NCBI RefSeq assembly: GCF_014397005.1
Contig: NZ_JACGWS010000002.1
Span: 186,001 to 250,000 of the forward strand
DNA: 64,000 nt
Direction of reading: 5' to 3'
Source of the DNA: Kordia aestuariivivens
GTDB lineage: Bacteria; Bacteroidota; Bacteroidia; Flavobacteriales; Flavobacteriaceae
Under the pieces are notes generated by a model. The model was not told the origin of the DNA and searched no databases. It was given only the letters and a program-made list of their open reading frames with translations. Position 1 is the first letter of the stretch. Each line of letters opens with the position of its first letter. The position numbers and the translations under genes were made by a program. Below, one piece after another: positions 25,455-33,119 of the stretch.

Positions 25455-25527
25455 CTCCAAGGCTTCAAAAATTCTTAACGTAAAATGATTGCTACACTGC
25501 GGAAAAAGAATCCGTCGCTAATAGCTT

Positions 25528-26037
25528 TTATGTCGAACTCAGGTTATTTACTTTAAGTAGACTTATTAATAAGAGTAAAAAAGAAAGAATACTTGTGATG
25601 GTTCGGATTAAATGCAATCGATTCCACTCGACTTCAAAGTGAGTTCGTAAGTTTTGTAATTGCGCTGTATTTGCTGCTGCTAAGTCGGTTTTGTCTAGTA
25701 ATTCATTTAACGGAACATTCCCAAAAATGGTAACTAATACCACACCCAAAAAGTACAATACAGTAGCAGTTATACTATGTATTAGGAATGAACTCGGCAC
25801 ATTTTTAAATATAAAAATATTGACAACTTGAAGCATAAATGATCCAAAGAAAACGATCATAAATGTCGGATTGATGATTGCCCGATTCATTTGTTGAAAA
25901 GCTTGTAAATAGCCTACGTTGTCTAGTTTGCCAATTCCTGTGGTGACAGTATTTGTCCATGTGAAACATAGTCCTGCTGAAAGTCCCGTTAAAAGCGTTG
26001 CAATAACTAATATTGAAAGTTTGATTGATAGTGTCAT
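25528..26037 (-). CDS. DUF1772 integral membrane protein
   Basis: A 169-residue protein with four membrane helices. It matches the DUF1772 (anthrone oxygenase-like) family: LLTGLSAGLCFTWTNTVTTGIGKLDNVGYLQAFQQMNRAI, then NPTFMIVFFGS, and FGNVPLNELLD...WNRLHLIRTITSILSFLLLLISLL. The family's activity in bacteria is unknown. It begins 5 bp after the stop of the small CxxCH-protein gene, so the two are co-transcribed. Confidence 0.85.
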   Translation of the reverse strand: MTLSIKLSILVIATLLTGLSAGLCFTWTNTVTTGIGKLDNVGYLQAFQQMNRAIINPTFMIVFFGSFMLQVVNIFIFKNVPSSFLIHSITATVLYFLGVVLVTIFGNVPLNELLDKTDLAAANTAQLQNLRTHFEVEWNRLHLIRTITSILSFLLLLISLLKVNNLSST

Positions 26038-26042
26038 GTTTC

Positions 26043-26273
26043 TTATTTTTTGTGGAAATAATCCATGTTAATACTTGTTGCTGTTCGTTTTTTTTGATGA
26101 CAGACATTACATTTATTGGTAAGCACGAAAAATGCTTTTTCTGTGGAAGTTGTTGTTGCTGTTTGATGAATAGATGCATTCGTTTGAAATGTATTCGCTG
26201 TGCTATGAAGTGTCATAAGTACAGGAATAATTCCAAGGTTGATCATAATTATTTTACCATAAAAGTGTCTCAT
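26043..26273 (-). CDS. small exported protein with a CxxCH haem-binding motif
   Basis: A 76-residue protein with an N-terminal hydrophobic segment (IIMINLGIIPVLMTLHSTA) that can act as a signal peptide, then FFVLTNKCNVCHQKKR, a c-type haem attachment motif. There is little sequence after the CxxCH, so it is much shorter than an ordinary cytochrome c domain and may be truncated. It lies 5 bp upstream of the DUF1772 gene and just after the AraC regulator gene. A plus-strand reading overlaps it, but the motif, hydrophobic start and spacing favour this strand. Confidence 0.55.
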   Translation of the reverse strand: MRHFYGKIIMINLGIIPVLMTLHSTANTFQTNASIHQTATTTSTEKAFFVLTNKCNVCHQKKRTATSINMDYFHKK

Positions 26274-26379
26274 AATGAATCATTTAATGATTACAGAGAC
26301 AAAATTCTTGAAAATGATTATTTTCTAATTGACCGTTTGCGCCAATGTTTTGACACTTTACGCCAAAGCAGTAAAATTG

Positions 26380-27366
26380 TTAGAATTTACGGTATTCTAT
26401 TGGTGTTTTCCCTGTCCATCTTTTAAAAGCACGATTAAAAGCACTTTGTTCAGAAAAACCAGTTTTGAAAGCAATTTCGGCAATGCTTACATGTGATTTT
26501 GAAAGAAGATATTTGGAGAGTTCTTCTTGTTTTTTTTGAATTAAATCGCGGAAAGTGACATTGTTTTTAGAAAGTCTTCGAGTTAATGTTCTGGCGCTCA
26601 TTCCCATAATTTCGGCAAGTTGCGCAACACTTGGAATTCCACTCGGAAGTGCATCTTTAATTAAGTTTTCAATGTCAGTTACAATTTTATTCGAATTCAG
26701 TTCAATGCCTTCCGTTGCTTCTTTCACGCGTTCTACTAAAAAAGCATTGATACTCGCATCGGCTTTGGTTGTTCGCATTTCTAGCTGTTCCGTTTTATAG
26801 GAAATAACATTGTGCGATTGGTTAAATAAAATAGGGCATTGAAAGGCTTTTTGATAATCGTCAAGCTTTTTAGGCGCGCTGTGTTTGAAGGAAACTGATA
26901 CAGGATAAGTTTTTTGATCGCCAATTGCCTGAATCACCACAACAGTTGCCGAAAATGTAGCTTCGTTTGATAATTCCAAACCGCGTCGATGCGCATCGCG
27001 AAAGAGGTAAATTTTAAAAATGTCTGTGTTTCTTTCCACTTTAAAAACATACGTGTCCGAAAGTAATTTAAAATAGCGTTCGCTTCTGTCAAATATTTCG
27101 CCAACCCACGAACAGGTTTTCCATGCCAAGCCAAGTACGCCATAATCATCAATTTTCATTTCTTGTCCAACTCTAACTGAAAAACCAGCGCCAAGTTTTG
27201 CATCAAGGAGTTCGTGCAATTCAAAAAAATGTTCGGCTGGTACTGCATTTAAGTTAGGAATTGCTTCTACTGGCGTGGATAAATTGTTGAGTTCATCAAT
27301 GTGCAATCCTTCGCTTAGCGCGTGATTGATCATTTTACGATATAAACTCATGGAAATATATTTCAC
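26380..27366 (-). CDS. AraC family transcriptional regulator (Arabinose_bd-type N-terminus)
   Basis: A 328-residue protein. The N-terminal ~200 residues match the OruR/ArgR-like ligand domain (LGAGFSVRVGQEMKIDDYGVLGLAWKTC). The C-terminal ~95 residues are an AraC-type double helix-turn-helix (PSVAQLAEIMGMSARTLTRRL and ISIAEIAFKTGFSEQSAFNRAFKRWTGKTPIEYR). It probably controls the adjacent CxxCH-DUF1772 genes and perhaps the NmrA-like gene in response to a small molecule. An alternative start is MSLYRK, five codons in. Confidence 0.9.
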   Translation of the reverse strand: MKYISMSLYRKMINHALSEGLHIDELNNLSTPVEAIPNLNAVPAEHFFELHELLDAKLGAGFSVRVGQEMKIDDYGVLGLAWKTCSWVGEIFDRSERYFKLLSDTYVFKVERNTDIFKIYLFRDAHRRGLELSNEATFSATVVVIQAIGDQKTYPVSVSFKHSAPKKLDDYQKAFQCPILFNQSHNVISYKTEQLEMRTTKADASINAFLVERVKEATEGIELNSNKIVTDIENLIKDALPSGIPSVAQLAEIMGMSARTLTRRLSKNNVTFRDLIQKKQEELSKYLLSKSHVSIAEIAFKTGFSEQSAFNRAFKRWTGKTPIEYRKF

Positions 27367-27436
27367 AGAAAAATACTTAAAAAACTAAAGTACTAAAAAT
27401 AGCAAAATTTTCATGTTTTAAGAAGCAACACTTACA

Positions 27437-27907
27437 TTACTTCCAAAAAAGCAGCCAAACCGCGACGAATTCTTCTAGTGTGAGTTCACCATCAATCGTG
27501 AATAAAATATCGCTTCTAAATGTTGTACGACCTTGGTAGACTTTTCCATCTTCTGTAGTTGCAATAATGTCAAATGAAGAAATGGAATCACCTTTGTAAA
27601 TGATACCATCTTGTATGTTGAATAAAATATCGCCTTGAAAAAAAGAATTTCCTTTGTAAACTCTTCCATTTTTAATTGTTGCAATAAGATCTTTTATAAA
27701 TGTGAAATTACCTTTGTATATTTTTGAATCTTTAATGGTGAAAATAACATCCAATCTAAAATTTGAATCACCTTTATATACTTTCCCTTCTTCAACAGTA
27801 CACACTAAATCTGTTAAAAATGTAGAATTGCCTTTGTAAATTTTTACTTGCGCCAATAGTGTGATTGTTGAACAAAATAGGAGCGTAGTGATGAATAATT
27901 TTTTCAT
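27437..27907 (-). CDS. exported protein made of ~20-residue YKGxSxF repeats
   Basis: A 156-residue protein with a signal peptide (MKKLFITTLLFCSTITLLAQ). About six to seven tandem repeats of ~20 residues follow, with the pattern (K/R)(I/V)YKGxSxFxxDIxxTIxDG. The regular alternation of strand-forming residues suggests a small beta-solenoid or a stack of beta-hairpins. The C-terminus (LTLEEFVAVWLLFWK) is helical. Its function is unknown; similar MORN-like or YKGN-repeat proteins occur in other Bacteroidota. Confidence 0.75.
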   Translation of the reverse strand: MKKLFITTLLFCSTITLLAQVKIYKGNSTFLTDLVCTVEEGKVYKGDSNFRLDVIFTIKDSKIYKGNFTFIKDLIATIKNGRVYKGNSFFQGDILFNIQDGIIYKGDSISSFDIIATTEDGKVYQGRTTFRSDILFTIDGELTLEEFVAVWLLFWK

Positions 27908-27928
27908 GTATGAAAGATAGGAAATTCT

Positions 27929-27976
27929 GTCATTCCTGCTGTAGTTTATCTTGAGCGATAGTCGAAAGACAGGAAT
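27929..27976. repeat. dispersed ATTCCT...AGGAAT repeat
   Basis: GTCATTCCTGCTG...CTTGAGCGATAGTCGAAAGACAGGAAT is an inverted repeat mixing the ATTCCT/AGGAAT ends with a TCGAG-like core. It lies between the YKG-repeat gene and the stop of the methyltransferase gene. Confidence 0.5.
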
Positions 27977-27982
27977 TAAAAA

Positions 27983-29296
27983 CTAATGAATCCTCACATA
28001 CACACACTTCAAATACGCACCTTCTTTAAACCCAATCGGATGATCGATGTCGTGTTGCGTAGTTTCAGTAATGGTATAATTTGCGTTGTATTTTTGCAGT
28101 GTTTCTTCTACCAAATCAAAGAACATTTCGGAAGTGACTCTAGAGCTACACGAAGCAAGTACAAGTATTCCTTTCTTTTGTACCAACTTTAATCCAAGAT
28201 GCGTCAATTTTTTATAACTCGCTAATGCTTTGTCAACTTCTGTGGCGCTTTTCGCGAAAGATGGCGGATCAATGACAACAATGTCAAATTTCTTTTTTGC
28301 TATTGCAAGCTTTGCTAACTCGTCAAAAGCATCGCCTGTAATGGTGTGATGTGTTCCTTTAAATTTATTTAGTTTGGCATTACTTTTGGCAATTTCGAGC
28401 GCAGGTGCACTGATATCCAAACTCGTGACTGCTTTCGCGCCGCCAACTAATGCGTGAATGGAAAATCCGCCAGCATACGAAAACACATCTAAAACCGTTT
28501 TTCCCTTGGCTAGTTCACCTACTTTTTTACGATTCGCTCTGTGATCTAAGAAATACCCCGTTTTGTGACCGTGAATTACATTTGCAGAGAAGTTTACGCC
28601 ATGTTCTTTAAAAACAATCACTTCATTTTTGAGTTCACCATCGAGAATCTGTCCGTCAGTAAAGTTGAATTGATTTTTTTCTTTTTGCACATTTCGGCTC
28701 AATCGTAACACTGTTGTTGTTGCTTTACTAACTTTAATCAATTCTGGCAAAATATCTTTTAAATGATAAAACCAAAACGAAGCGTATAGCTTTACTACAA
28801 GCACGTTATCATACACATCGGCAACCAATGAAGGTAAGCTGTCATTTTCGCCGTAAATGAGCCTGTAACTGTTGGTATCGGTTTGTAATAATGGAATCCT
28901 CTTTTGATACGCTTCCTTCACTTTTTTTGCAAACCATTCCGAATTGATTGTCACAGGCGAATTGGTGTGTAATATTTTAATTCGGATGGGCGAATTCGGA
29001 TCGTAAAATCCGCAAGCAAGGAATTTATTTTTTCGACTATCAAATATAACTGCCAAATCTCCAGACTTTCCTTCTTTGTTCTGTTTGATGATGCTGTTTT
29101 CAAAAACCCAGGGATGCCCTTTTTTAACCAACGTTTCCGTAGCGGGTTTTAGTTTTATGGCAATTTTACTGGTTGCTATATTTGGTAATGCGATCAAATT
29201 TTCTGCTTTGTTTTTATTTTGAGCAAAAGTAAGGTTTTTTGATAGTATTGAGTGGTTAGTAGTGAGAAATGAGTTTTTAGTTTTCTGCTTTGTCAT
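27983..29296 (-). CDS. RlmI-like class I SAM-dependent rRNA cytosine methyltransferase
   Basis: A 437-residue reading. It shows an N-terminal PUA domain (residues ~45-125: KLKPATETLVKKGHPWVFENSI), an EEHGV-type strand (VFKEHGVNFSAN), the YFLDHRANR motif, a Rossmann motif (LDVFSYAGGFSIHALVGGAKAVTSLDIS) and the catalytic motif IVVIDPPSFAKS with a later SCSS Cys. The family methylates C5 of a cytosine in 23S rRNA (RlmI/RlmO group). The ATG at 29294-29296 lies inside an ATTCCT/AGGAAT repeat. The first ~40 residues look non-homologous, so the true start may be an internal alternative codon. Confidence 0.85.
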   Translation of the reverse strand: MTKQKTKNSFLTTNHSILSKNLTFAQNKNKAENLIALPNIATSKIAIKLKPATETLVKKGHPWVFENSIIKQNKEGKSGDLAVIFDSRKNKFLACGFYDPNSPIRIKILHTNSPVTINSEWFAKKVKEAYQKRIPLLQTDTNSYRLIYGENDSLPSLVADVYDNVLVVKLYASFWFYHLKDILPELIKVSKATTTVLRLSRNVQKEKNQFNFTDGQILDGELKNEVIVFKEHGVNFSANVIHGHKTGYFLDHRANRKKVGELAKGKTVLDVFSYAGGFSIHALVGGAKAVTSLDISAPALEIAKSNAKLNKFKGTHHTITGDAFDELAKLAIAKKKFDIVVIDPPSFAKSATEVDKALASYKKLTHLGLKLVQKKGILVLASCSSRVTSEMFFDLVEETLQKYNANYTITETTQHDIDHPIGFKEGAYLKCVYVRIH

Positions 29297-29315
29297 TCCT
29301 GTGAAGGCAGGAATC
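29292..29315. repeat. dispersed ATTCCT...AGGAAT repeat at a gene start
   Basis: GTCATTCCTGTGAAGGCAGGAATC is an inverted repeat of the same family as 30754-30775. Its CAT supplies the ATG at which the methyltransferase reading begins. Confidence 0.6.
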
Positions 29316-29371
29316 TATTTTAGTTTGTTTGTTGGTAAGAGTTTAGAAACTCGCGCTAGCTTAAGGGCTTT

Positions 29372-30508
29372 TTAAAATGGCAAGTCATCCTCAGAAATCT
29401 CTCTTTCAATTGTGTCTAATCTTTGCCAAATATTATTGATTATTACTTTTCGTTTGTCTTTAGATACTGACTTAATAAAATTTAGAAAATCTTTTACAAT
29501 ATCAACATCAATTTCTCTTTTCCTATAGTACCTGTAATCTCCTTTTACAAAACACTTTGCAATTGAGTTATGATTTTGGATATAAGTTTCTAACATCGAA
29601 TTCCTATAGACACCTTCAAGCTCCGTTATTATCTTATCTATGTCAGTAGTGTATTCAGAGTCAACATTGATTTTTGAATAAATATCAGATAAACAACTTG
29701 CAAAACGTAAATAGATGTTTTTATCTTCTCCATTAAATTCGATTCCAATTGACTCATTAGAGGTTATTTTTCTTTGTACCTCGAAAAATGAACCCATTCT
29801 TTTTTCGTAATCGTGAAGAGTCATTTTCTTAAGTAGAGTGGTATATGAAAAATTTTGGAGTTCGTTTTCGGTAATTATTTCTTCAAACAACTTACCAATA
29901 AAATATACTTCCGTTTTAAAATCATAAATTTTATTATCGAAATCAGCTGGTGGATTGTATCTCCAGTTAAGGGAAATACTCTTGTTGTAGTTATCGTCAA
30001 AACCAATCTTTTTCCCAAAACCAAAATCAATAATTTTGACGGTTCCATCATTGGCAACTAAAATATTATCAGGTCTAATATCTCGGTGAAGAATTTTGTT
30101 AGCTTCCAAGTTTTTGAATCCTTCTATTGTTTGAGTAAAAATGTCATTTAATCTGTCAGGATTTTCTTTTAAAAACTTATAAATATCACTCCCTTTAATA
30201 TGTTCCATCAGAATGTACCCTGTATGCTGTTCAGGATATAAGTAATAATTAAATACTCGAACAATATTTTTGTGGTAGATTAAATGAAGAAGTTTTATTT
30301 CTTGCTTGAAATTGTTGAAGAATAATTGTTGATGTTCTTCATAGAAAGGAGAGTATTTTTTACATACAAACCTCTCATTAATTATTTCATCCTCAAGAAG
30401 AACTGTTCTTCCAGTTCCTCCTTGTCCAATTTCATCAATGAATTTATAATCTTTAGCTCTTAAAAACTCAATTACTTTACCTCTCATTTTGTTTTTTTGC
30501 AATTGCAT
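29372..30508 (-). CDS. orphan Hanks-type serine/threonine protein kinase
   Basis: A 378-residue protein with a kinase domain: Gly-rich loop EIGQGGTGRTVLL, a Lys of subdomain II (VCKKYS), ILMEHIKGSD hinge, catalytic loop ILHRDIRPDNILVAND and DFGFG metal-binding motif. The APE region is degenerate (NWRYNPPADF). The C-terminal ~140 residues have no recognised domain and no membrane helix, so it is a soluble kinase. There is no partner phosphatase or two-component gene nearby. The ATG at 30508 or 30487 could be the start. Confidence 0.85.
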   Translation of the reverse strand: MQLQKNKMRGKVIEFLRAKDYKFIDEIGQGGTGRTVLLEDEIINERFVCKKYSPFYEEHQQLFFNNFKQEIKLLHLIYHKNIVRVFNYYLYPEQHTGYILMEHIKGSDIYKFLKENPDRLNDIFTQTIEGFKNLEANKILHRDIRPDNILVANDGTVKIIDFGFGKKIGFDDNYNKSISLNWRYNPPADFDNKIYDFKTEVYFIGKLFEEIITENELQNFSYTTLLKKMTLHDYEKRMGSFFEVQRKITSNESIGIEFNGEDKNIYLRFASCLSDIYSKINVDSEYTTDIDKIITELEGVYRNSMLETYIQNHNSIAKCFVKGDYRYYRKREIDVDIVKDFLNFIKSVSKDKRKVIINNIWQRLDTIEREISEDDLPF

Positions 30509-30753
30509 CTAACGTATATATATAACAGGAGTTTTAAGTTAAAATCCTTGTTATTTTCATTAAAGGTAAGTCATTCATTACAACTATACAATGTGGTTTT
30601 CCGTAACATAATAAAAACCATTCGTGAATTCGTGGCAAAAAAGAACAGCCAGGAACATCAATAAACAGATTACTTCAGTCATACTTACTTCGTAATGACG
30701 TTATTTTGATTATGTTTTTGGAATCAGTAAAAACTATTCTAATTGTATGTTGA

Positions 30754-30775
30754 GATTCCTGCCTGCGCAGGAATG
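30754..30775. repeat. dispersed ATTCCTGCCTGCGCAGGAAT repeat
   Basis: GATTCCTGCCTGCGCAGGAAT is a near-perfect palindrome, matching the family at 29292 and 27929. It directly precedes the terminator hairpin. Confidence 0.65.
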
Positions 30776-30808
30776 CAAAAAAGCCACCTCATTGAGATGG
30801 CTTTTTAA
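30776..30808 (-). terminator. terminator of the beta-oxidation genes
   Basis: AAAAAAGCCACCTCATTGAGATGGCTTTTT forms a stable stem (AGCCAxCTC/GAGxTGGCT) with T-runs on both sides. It lies ~60 bp after the acyl-CoA dehydrogenase stop on the minus strand. Confidence 0.75.
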
Positions 30809-30866
30809 ACAAACAACTAAATTCTAAAACCTATATAGTTTAGAATTAACGTTCAATATTTTATGC

Positions 30867-32678
30867 TTAGAAACAATATTCGTTTTCTGCGGTCATTTTT
30901 TCTGCAATTTGGTTACGCAATGCCACTACATTTGGCATGTTTGCATATTTTGTGAAACGTTTCAGTCCCATTAACATCATGCGTTGTTCATCACCTTCTG
31001 CAAAGGAAACAATTCCTTCTTTTGCTTTTGTTGAGATTTTTTCTACTGCGTTGAATAAGTTCAATCGCGTCATAGCAATTTGAAGTTCCTGAGAATCTTC
31101 ACCGAAACGTTTAGCATTCTTCTCCGTACGTAAAAGAGACGATTCTACCATGTAGATTTCGATTAAGATATCGGAAGCAGCCATTAATAATTGTTGATGC
31201 TCTTCTAGTTTTGGTCCAAATTTTTGAACCGCAGAACCTGCAACCATTAAGAATACTTTCTTCAATTTTCCTAATAATTCTTTTTCTTCTGAGAATAATT
31301 CAGAGTAATCTGGAATGTCAAAAGATGGAATTCCCATCAATTCATCCGCAACTTTCATCGCTGGACCTAATAAGTCAACATGACCTTTCATTCCTTTTTT
31401 AACCAACATTCCCACAGCTAACATTCTGTTGATTTCGTTCGTTCCTTCATAGATACGAGAAATACGCGCGTCTCTCCAAGCAGATTCCATTGGCGTATCT
31501 GCCGAGAATCCCATTCCGCCAAAGATTTGAATTCCTTCGTCGGTAATAAACTGTGTATCTTCAGAAACTTTTACTTTTAGGATAGAACACTCAATAGCAT
31601 ATTCTTCAACACCTTTTAATTCTGCTTCATGGTGTGAATTTCCTTCTGATTCACGAATCGCAATTCGATCTTCAATATTTTTTGCTGCTCTGTACGATCC
31701 AGATTCTCCAACGTAACAAGCAGTCGCCATTTCAGCTAATTTTGCTTTGATCGCTCCAAACTTTGCAATTGGAGTTTTGAACTGAATACGATCATTCGCA
31801 TATTTTGTTGCTTCTGTAATCACACGACGTTGTGCATCTAAACAAGCTGCTGCTAGTTTGATACGTCCAACATTTAAAGCATTCATCGCAATTTTGAAAC
31901 CGTTTCCTCTTTCAGAAAGCATGTTTTCTACAGGAACTTTTGTTTCATTGTAAAACACTTGACGTGTAGATGAAGAGTGAATTCCTAGTTTGTTTTCTTC
32001 TTCTCCTAAGGTAATTCCGTTTGGATTTTCAGCATCATATTCAACAATAAATCCTGTGATGTTTTTGTCATCTTCAATACGTGCAAAAACAATCATTACG
32101 CTACAAAAACCTGCATTTGAAATCCACATTTTCTGCCCAGAAATCAAATAGTGTTTTCCATCGTCTGATAAAACCGCTTTTGTTTTTCCTGAATTCGCAT
32201 CCGATCCTGCACCTGGTTCTGTTAAACAGTACGAACCAAACCATTCTCCACTTGCTAGTTTAGGAACGTATTTTTGTTTTTGTTCTTCTGTTCCGTATAA
32301 AGTAATTGGCATGGTTCCAATTCCTGTATGCGCTCCAAAAGCAGTTGCTATCGAACCTGTTGCACCAGAAATATAATCACAAACCAACATCGTAGAAACA
32401 AATCCCATTCCCATTCCGTCATACGCTTCAGGAACTGAAATTCCTAAGAATCCAAGTTCACCAGCTTTACGCATGATTTCTTCTGTTAATGCATAATCTT
32501 TCTTTTCGAAACGTTCTTTATGTGGCCATACTTCACGATCGATAAATTCTTTTACCGATTCTTTCATCATTTGTTGCTCCTCCGTAAAATCTTCAGGAGT
32601 AAATACATCTTCGCATTTTGTTTCTTTTACTAGGAATTGTCCTCCGCGTAAAAGATCTGTTTTTAGTTCTGTGCTCAT
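30867..32678 (-). CDS. acyl-CoA dehydrogenase
   Basis: A 603-residue protein with the acyl-CoA dehydrogenase fold. It has an N-terminal helical domain (FTEEQQMMKESVKEFIDREV), a flavin-binding middle domain (YCLTEPGAGSDANSGKTKAVL and KMWISNAGF), a C-terminal helical domain with the catalytic-Glu region (GGMGFSADTPMESAWRDARISRIYEGTNEINR), and a ~180-residue tail found in long FadE-like members (VLCAD-like size). It carries out the first, FAD-dependent step of fatty-acid beta-oxidation. It is the last gene of the locus, after thiolase and hydratase/dehydrogenase. Confidence 0.92.
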   Translation of the reverse strand: MSTELKTDLLRGGQFLVKETKCEDVFTPEDFTEEQQMMKESVKEFIDREVWPHKERFEKKDYALTEEIMRKAGELGFLGISVPEAYDGMGMGFVSTMLVCDYISGATGSIATAFGAHTGIGTMPITLYGTEEQKQKYVPKLASGEWFGSYCLTEPGAGSDANSGKTKAVLSDDGKHYLISGQKMWISNAGFCSVMIVFARIEDDKNITGFIVEYDAENPNGITLGEEENKLGIHSSSTRQVFYNETKVPVENMLSERGNGFKIAMNALNVGRIKLAAACLDAQRRVITEATKYANDRIQFKTPIAKFGAIKAKLAEMATACYVGESGSYRAAKNIEDRIAIRESEGNSHHEAELKGVEEYAIECSILKVKVSEDTQFITDEGIQIFGGMGFSADTPMESAWRDARISRIYEGTNEINRMLAVGMLVKKGMKGHVDLLGPAMKVADELMGIPSFDIPDYSELFSEEKELLGKLKKVFLMVAGSAVQKFGPKLEEHQQLLMAASDILIEIYMVESSLLRTEKNAKRFGEDSQELQIAMTRLNLFNAVEKISTKAKEGIVSFAEGDEQRMMLMGLKRFTKYANMPNVVALRNQIAEKMTAENEYCF

Positions 32679-32720
32679 TGTTTTGTTAGATATTAGAAAA
32701 GAGAAAATAGAGCATAGACC

Positions 32721-33083
32721 TTAATTAAGCCCATTTTGAAATCCCATTGTCATTCGTTGGAATTCTTCTATCTTTTCTTCTAGATTTTTTAAAGTGTCAT
32801 TGTTTATATATTTTCTATGTCTTGCTACTAATAGCTGTGTTCCTAATTCAAAAGACGAACCTGAAGCGATATCCAGAAAGTGACTAAAAGATTTATTTGT
32901 TCTAGCTGAACCTTCTGCAATATTACTAGGCATGGAAATAGAGCATCGGCTAATTTGAGAACTTAAATCGAATCGTTCGTGTTTTGGAAAATCAATTAAC
33001 ATATCAGAGATATCATTCGTGATTTCTAAACTTAATTTCCAAATTTTTAAATTCTTATAATTATGTCTCTTTTTAATAGCCAT
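32721..33083 (-). CDS. four-helix-bundle protein (23S rRNA intervening-sequence type)
   Basis: A 120-residue protein: NYKNLKIWKLSLEITNDISDML, HERFDLSSQISRCSISMPSNIAEGSAR, FLDIASGSSFELGTQLLVARH. This is the 'four helix bundle protein/S23 ribosomal' family first found inside 23S rRNA intervening sequences and related to diversity-generating retroelement Avd proteins. Here it stands alone between the acyl-CoA dehydrogenase and thiolase genes, apparently a cargo gene inserted in the fad operon. Function unknown. Confidence 0.85.
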   Translation of the reverse strand: MAIKKRHNYKNLKIWKLSLEITNDISDMLIDFPKHERFDLSSQISRCSISMPSNIAEGSARTNKSFSHFLDIASGSSFELGTQLLVARHRKYINNDTLKNLEEKIEEFQRMTMGFQNGLN

Positions 33084-33119
33084 TTCGTCTTTGTTCTCTG
33101 TTTTTTTCTCCTTTTTCTT

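Larger units (their letters stand above)
25222..25515 (-). repeat. ~170-bp 3'-associated repeat, copy 3 (interrupted)
   Basis: It aligns with copies 1 and 2 but carries insertions. After CACAAAGAA comes TACTGAATCAAGTTCAGCAC and a few more bases (about 25250-25275). After GCGCTTTTT comes palindromic element C, and after CTAAATTTT comes element D. Its end lies about 13 bp from the stop of the DUF1772 gene. Confidence 0.8.
25048..25527. other. intergenic repeat cluster
   Basis: The 480 bp hold no gene. About 345 bp of it is one ~170-bp repeat broken up by three ~50-bp palindromic elements and a short CTGAATCAAGTTCAG insertion. Confidence 0.7.
30509..30866. other. intergenic spacer with repeat and terminator
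   Basis: No gene is seen. It holds the upstream region of the kinase gene, an ATTCCT/AGGAAT repeat at 30754-30775 and the terminator of the acyl-CoA dehydrogenase gene at 30776-30808. Confidence 0.6.
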
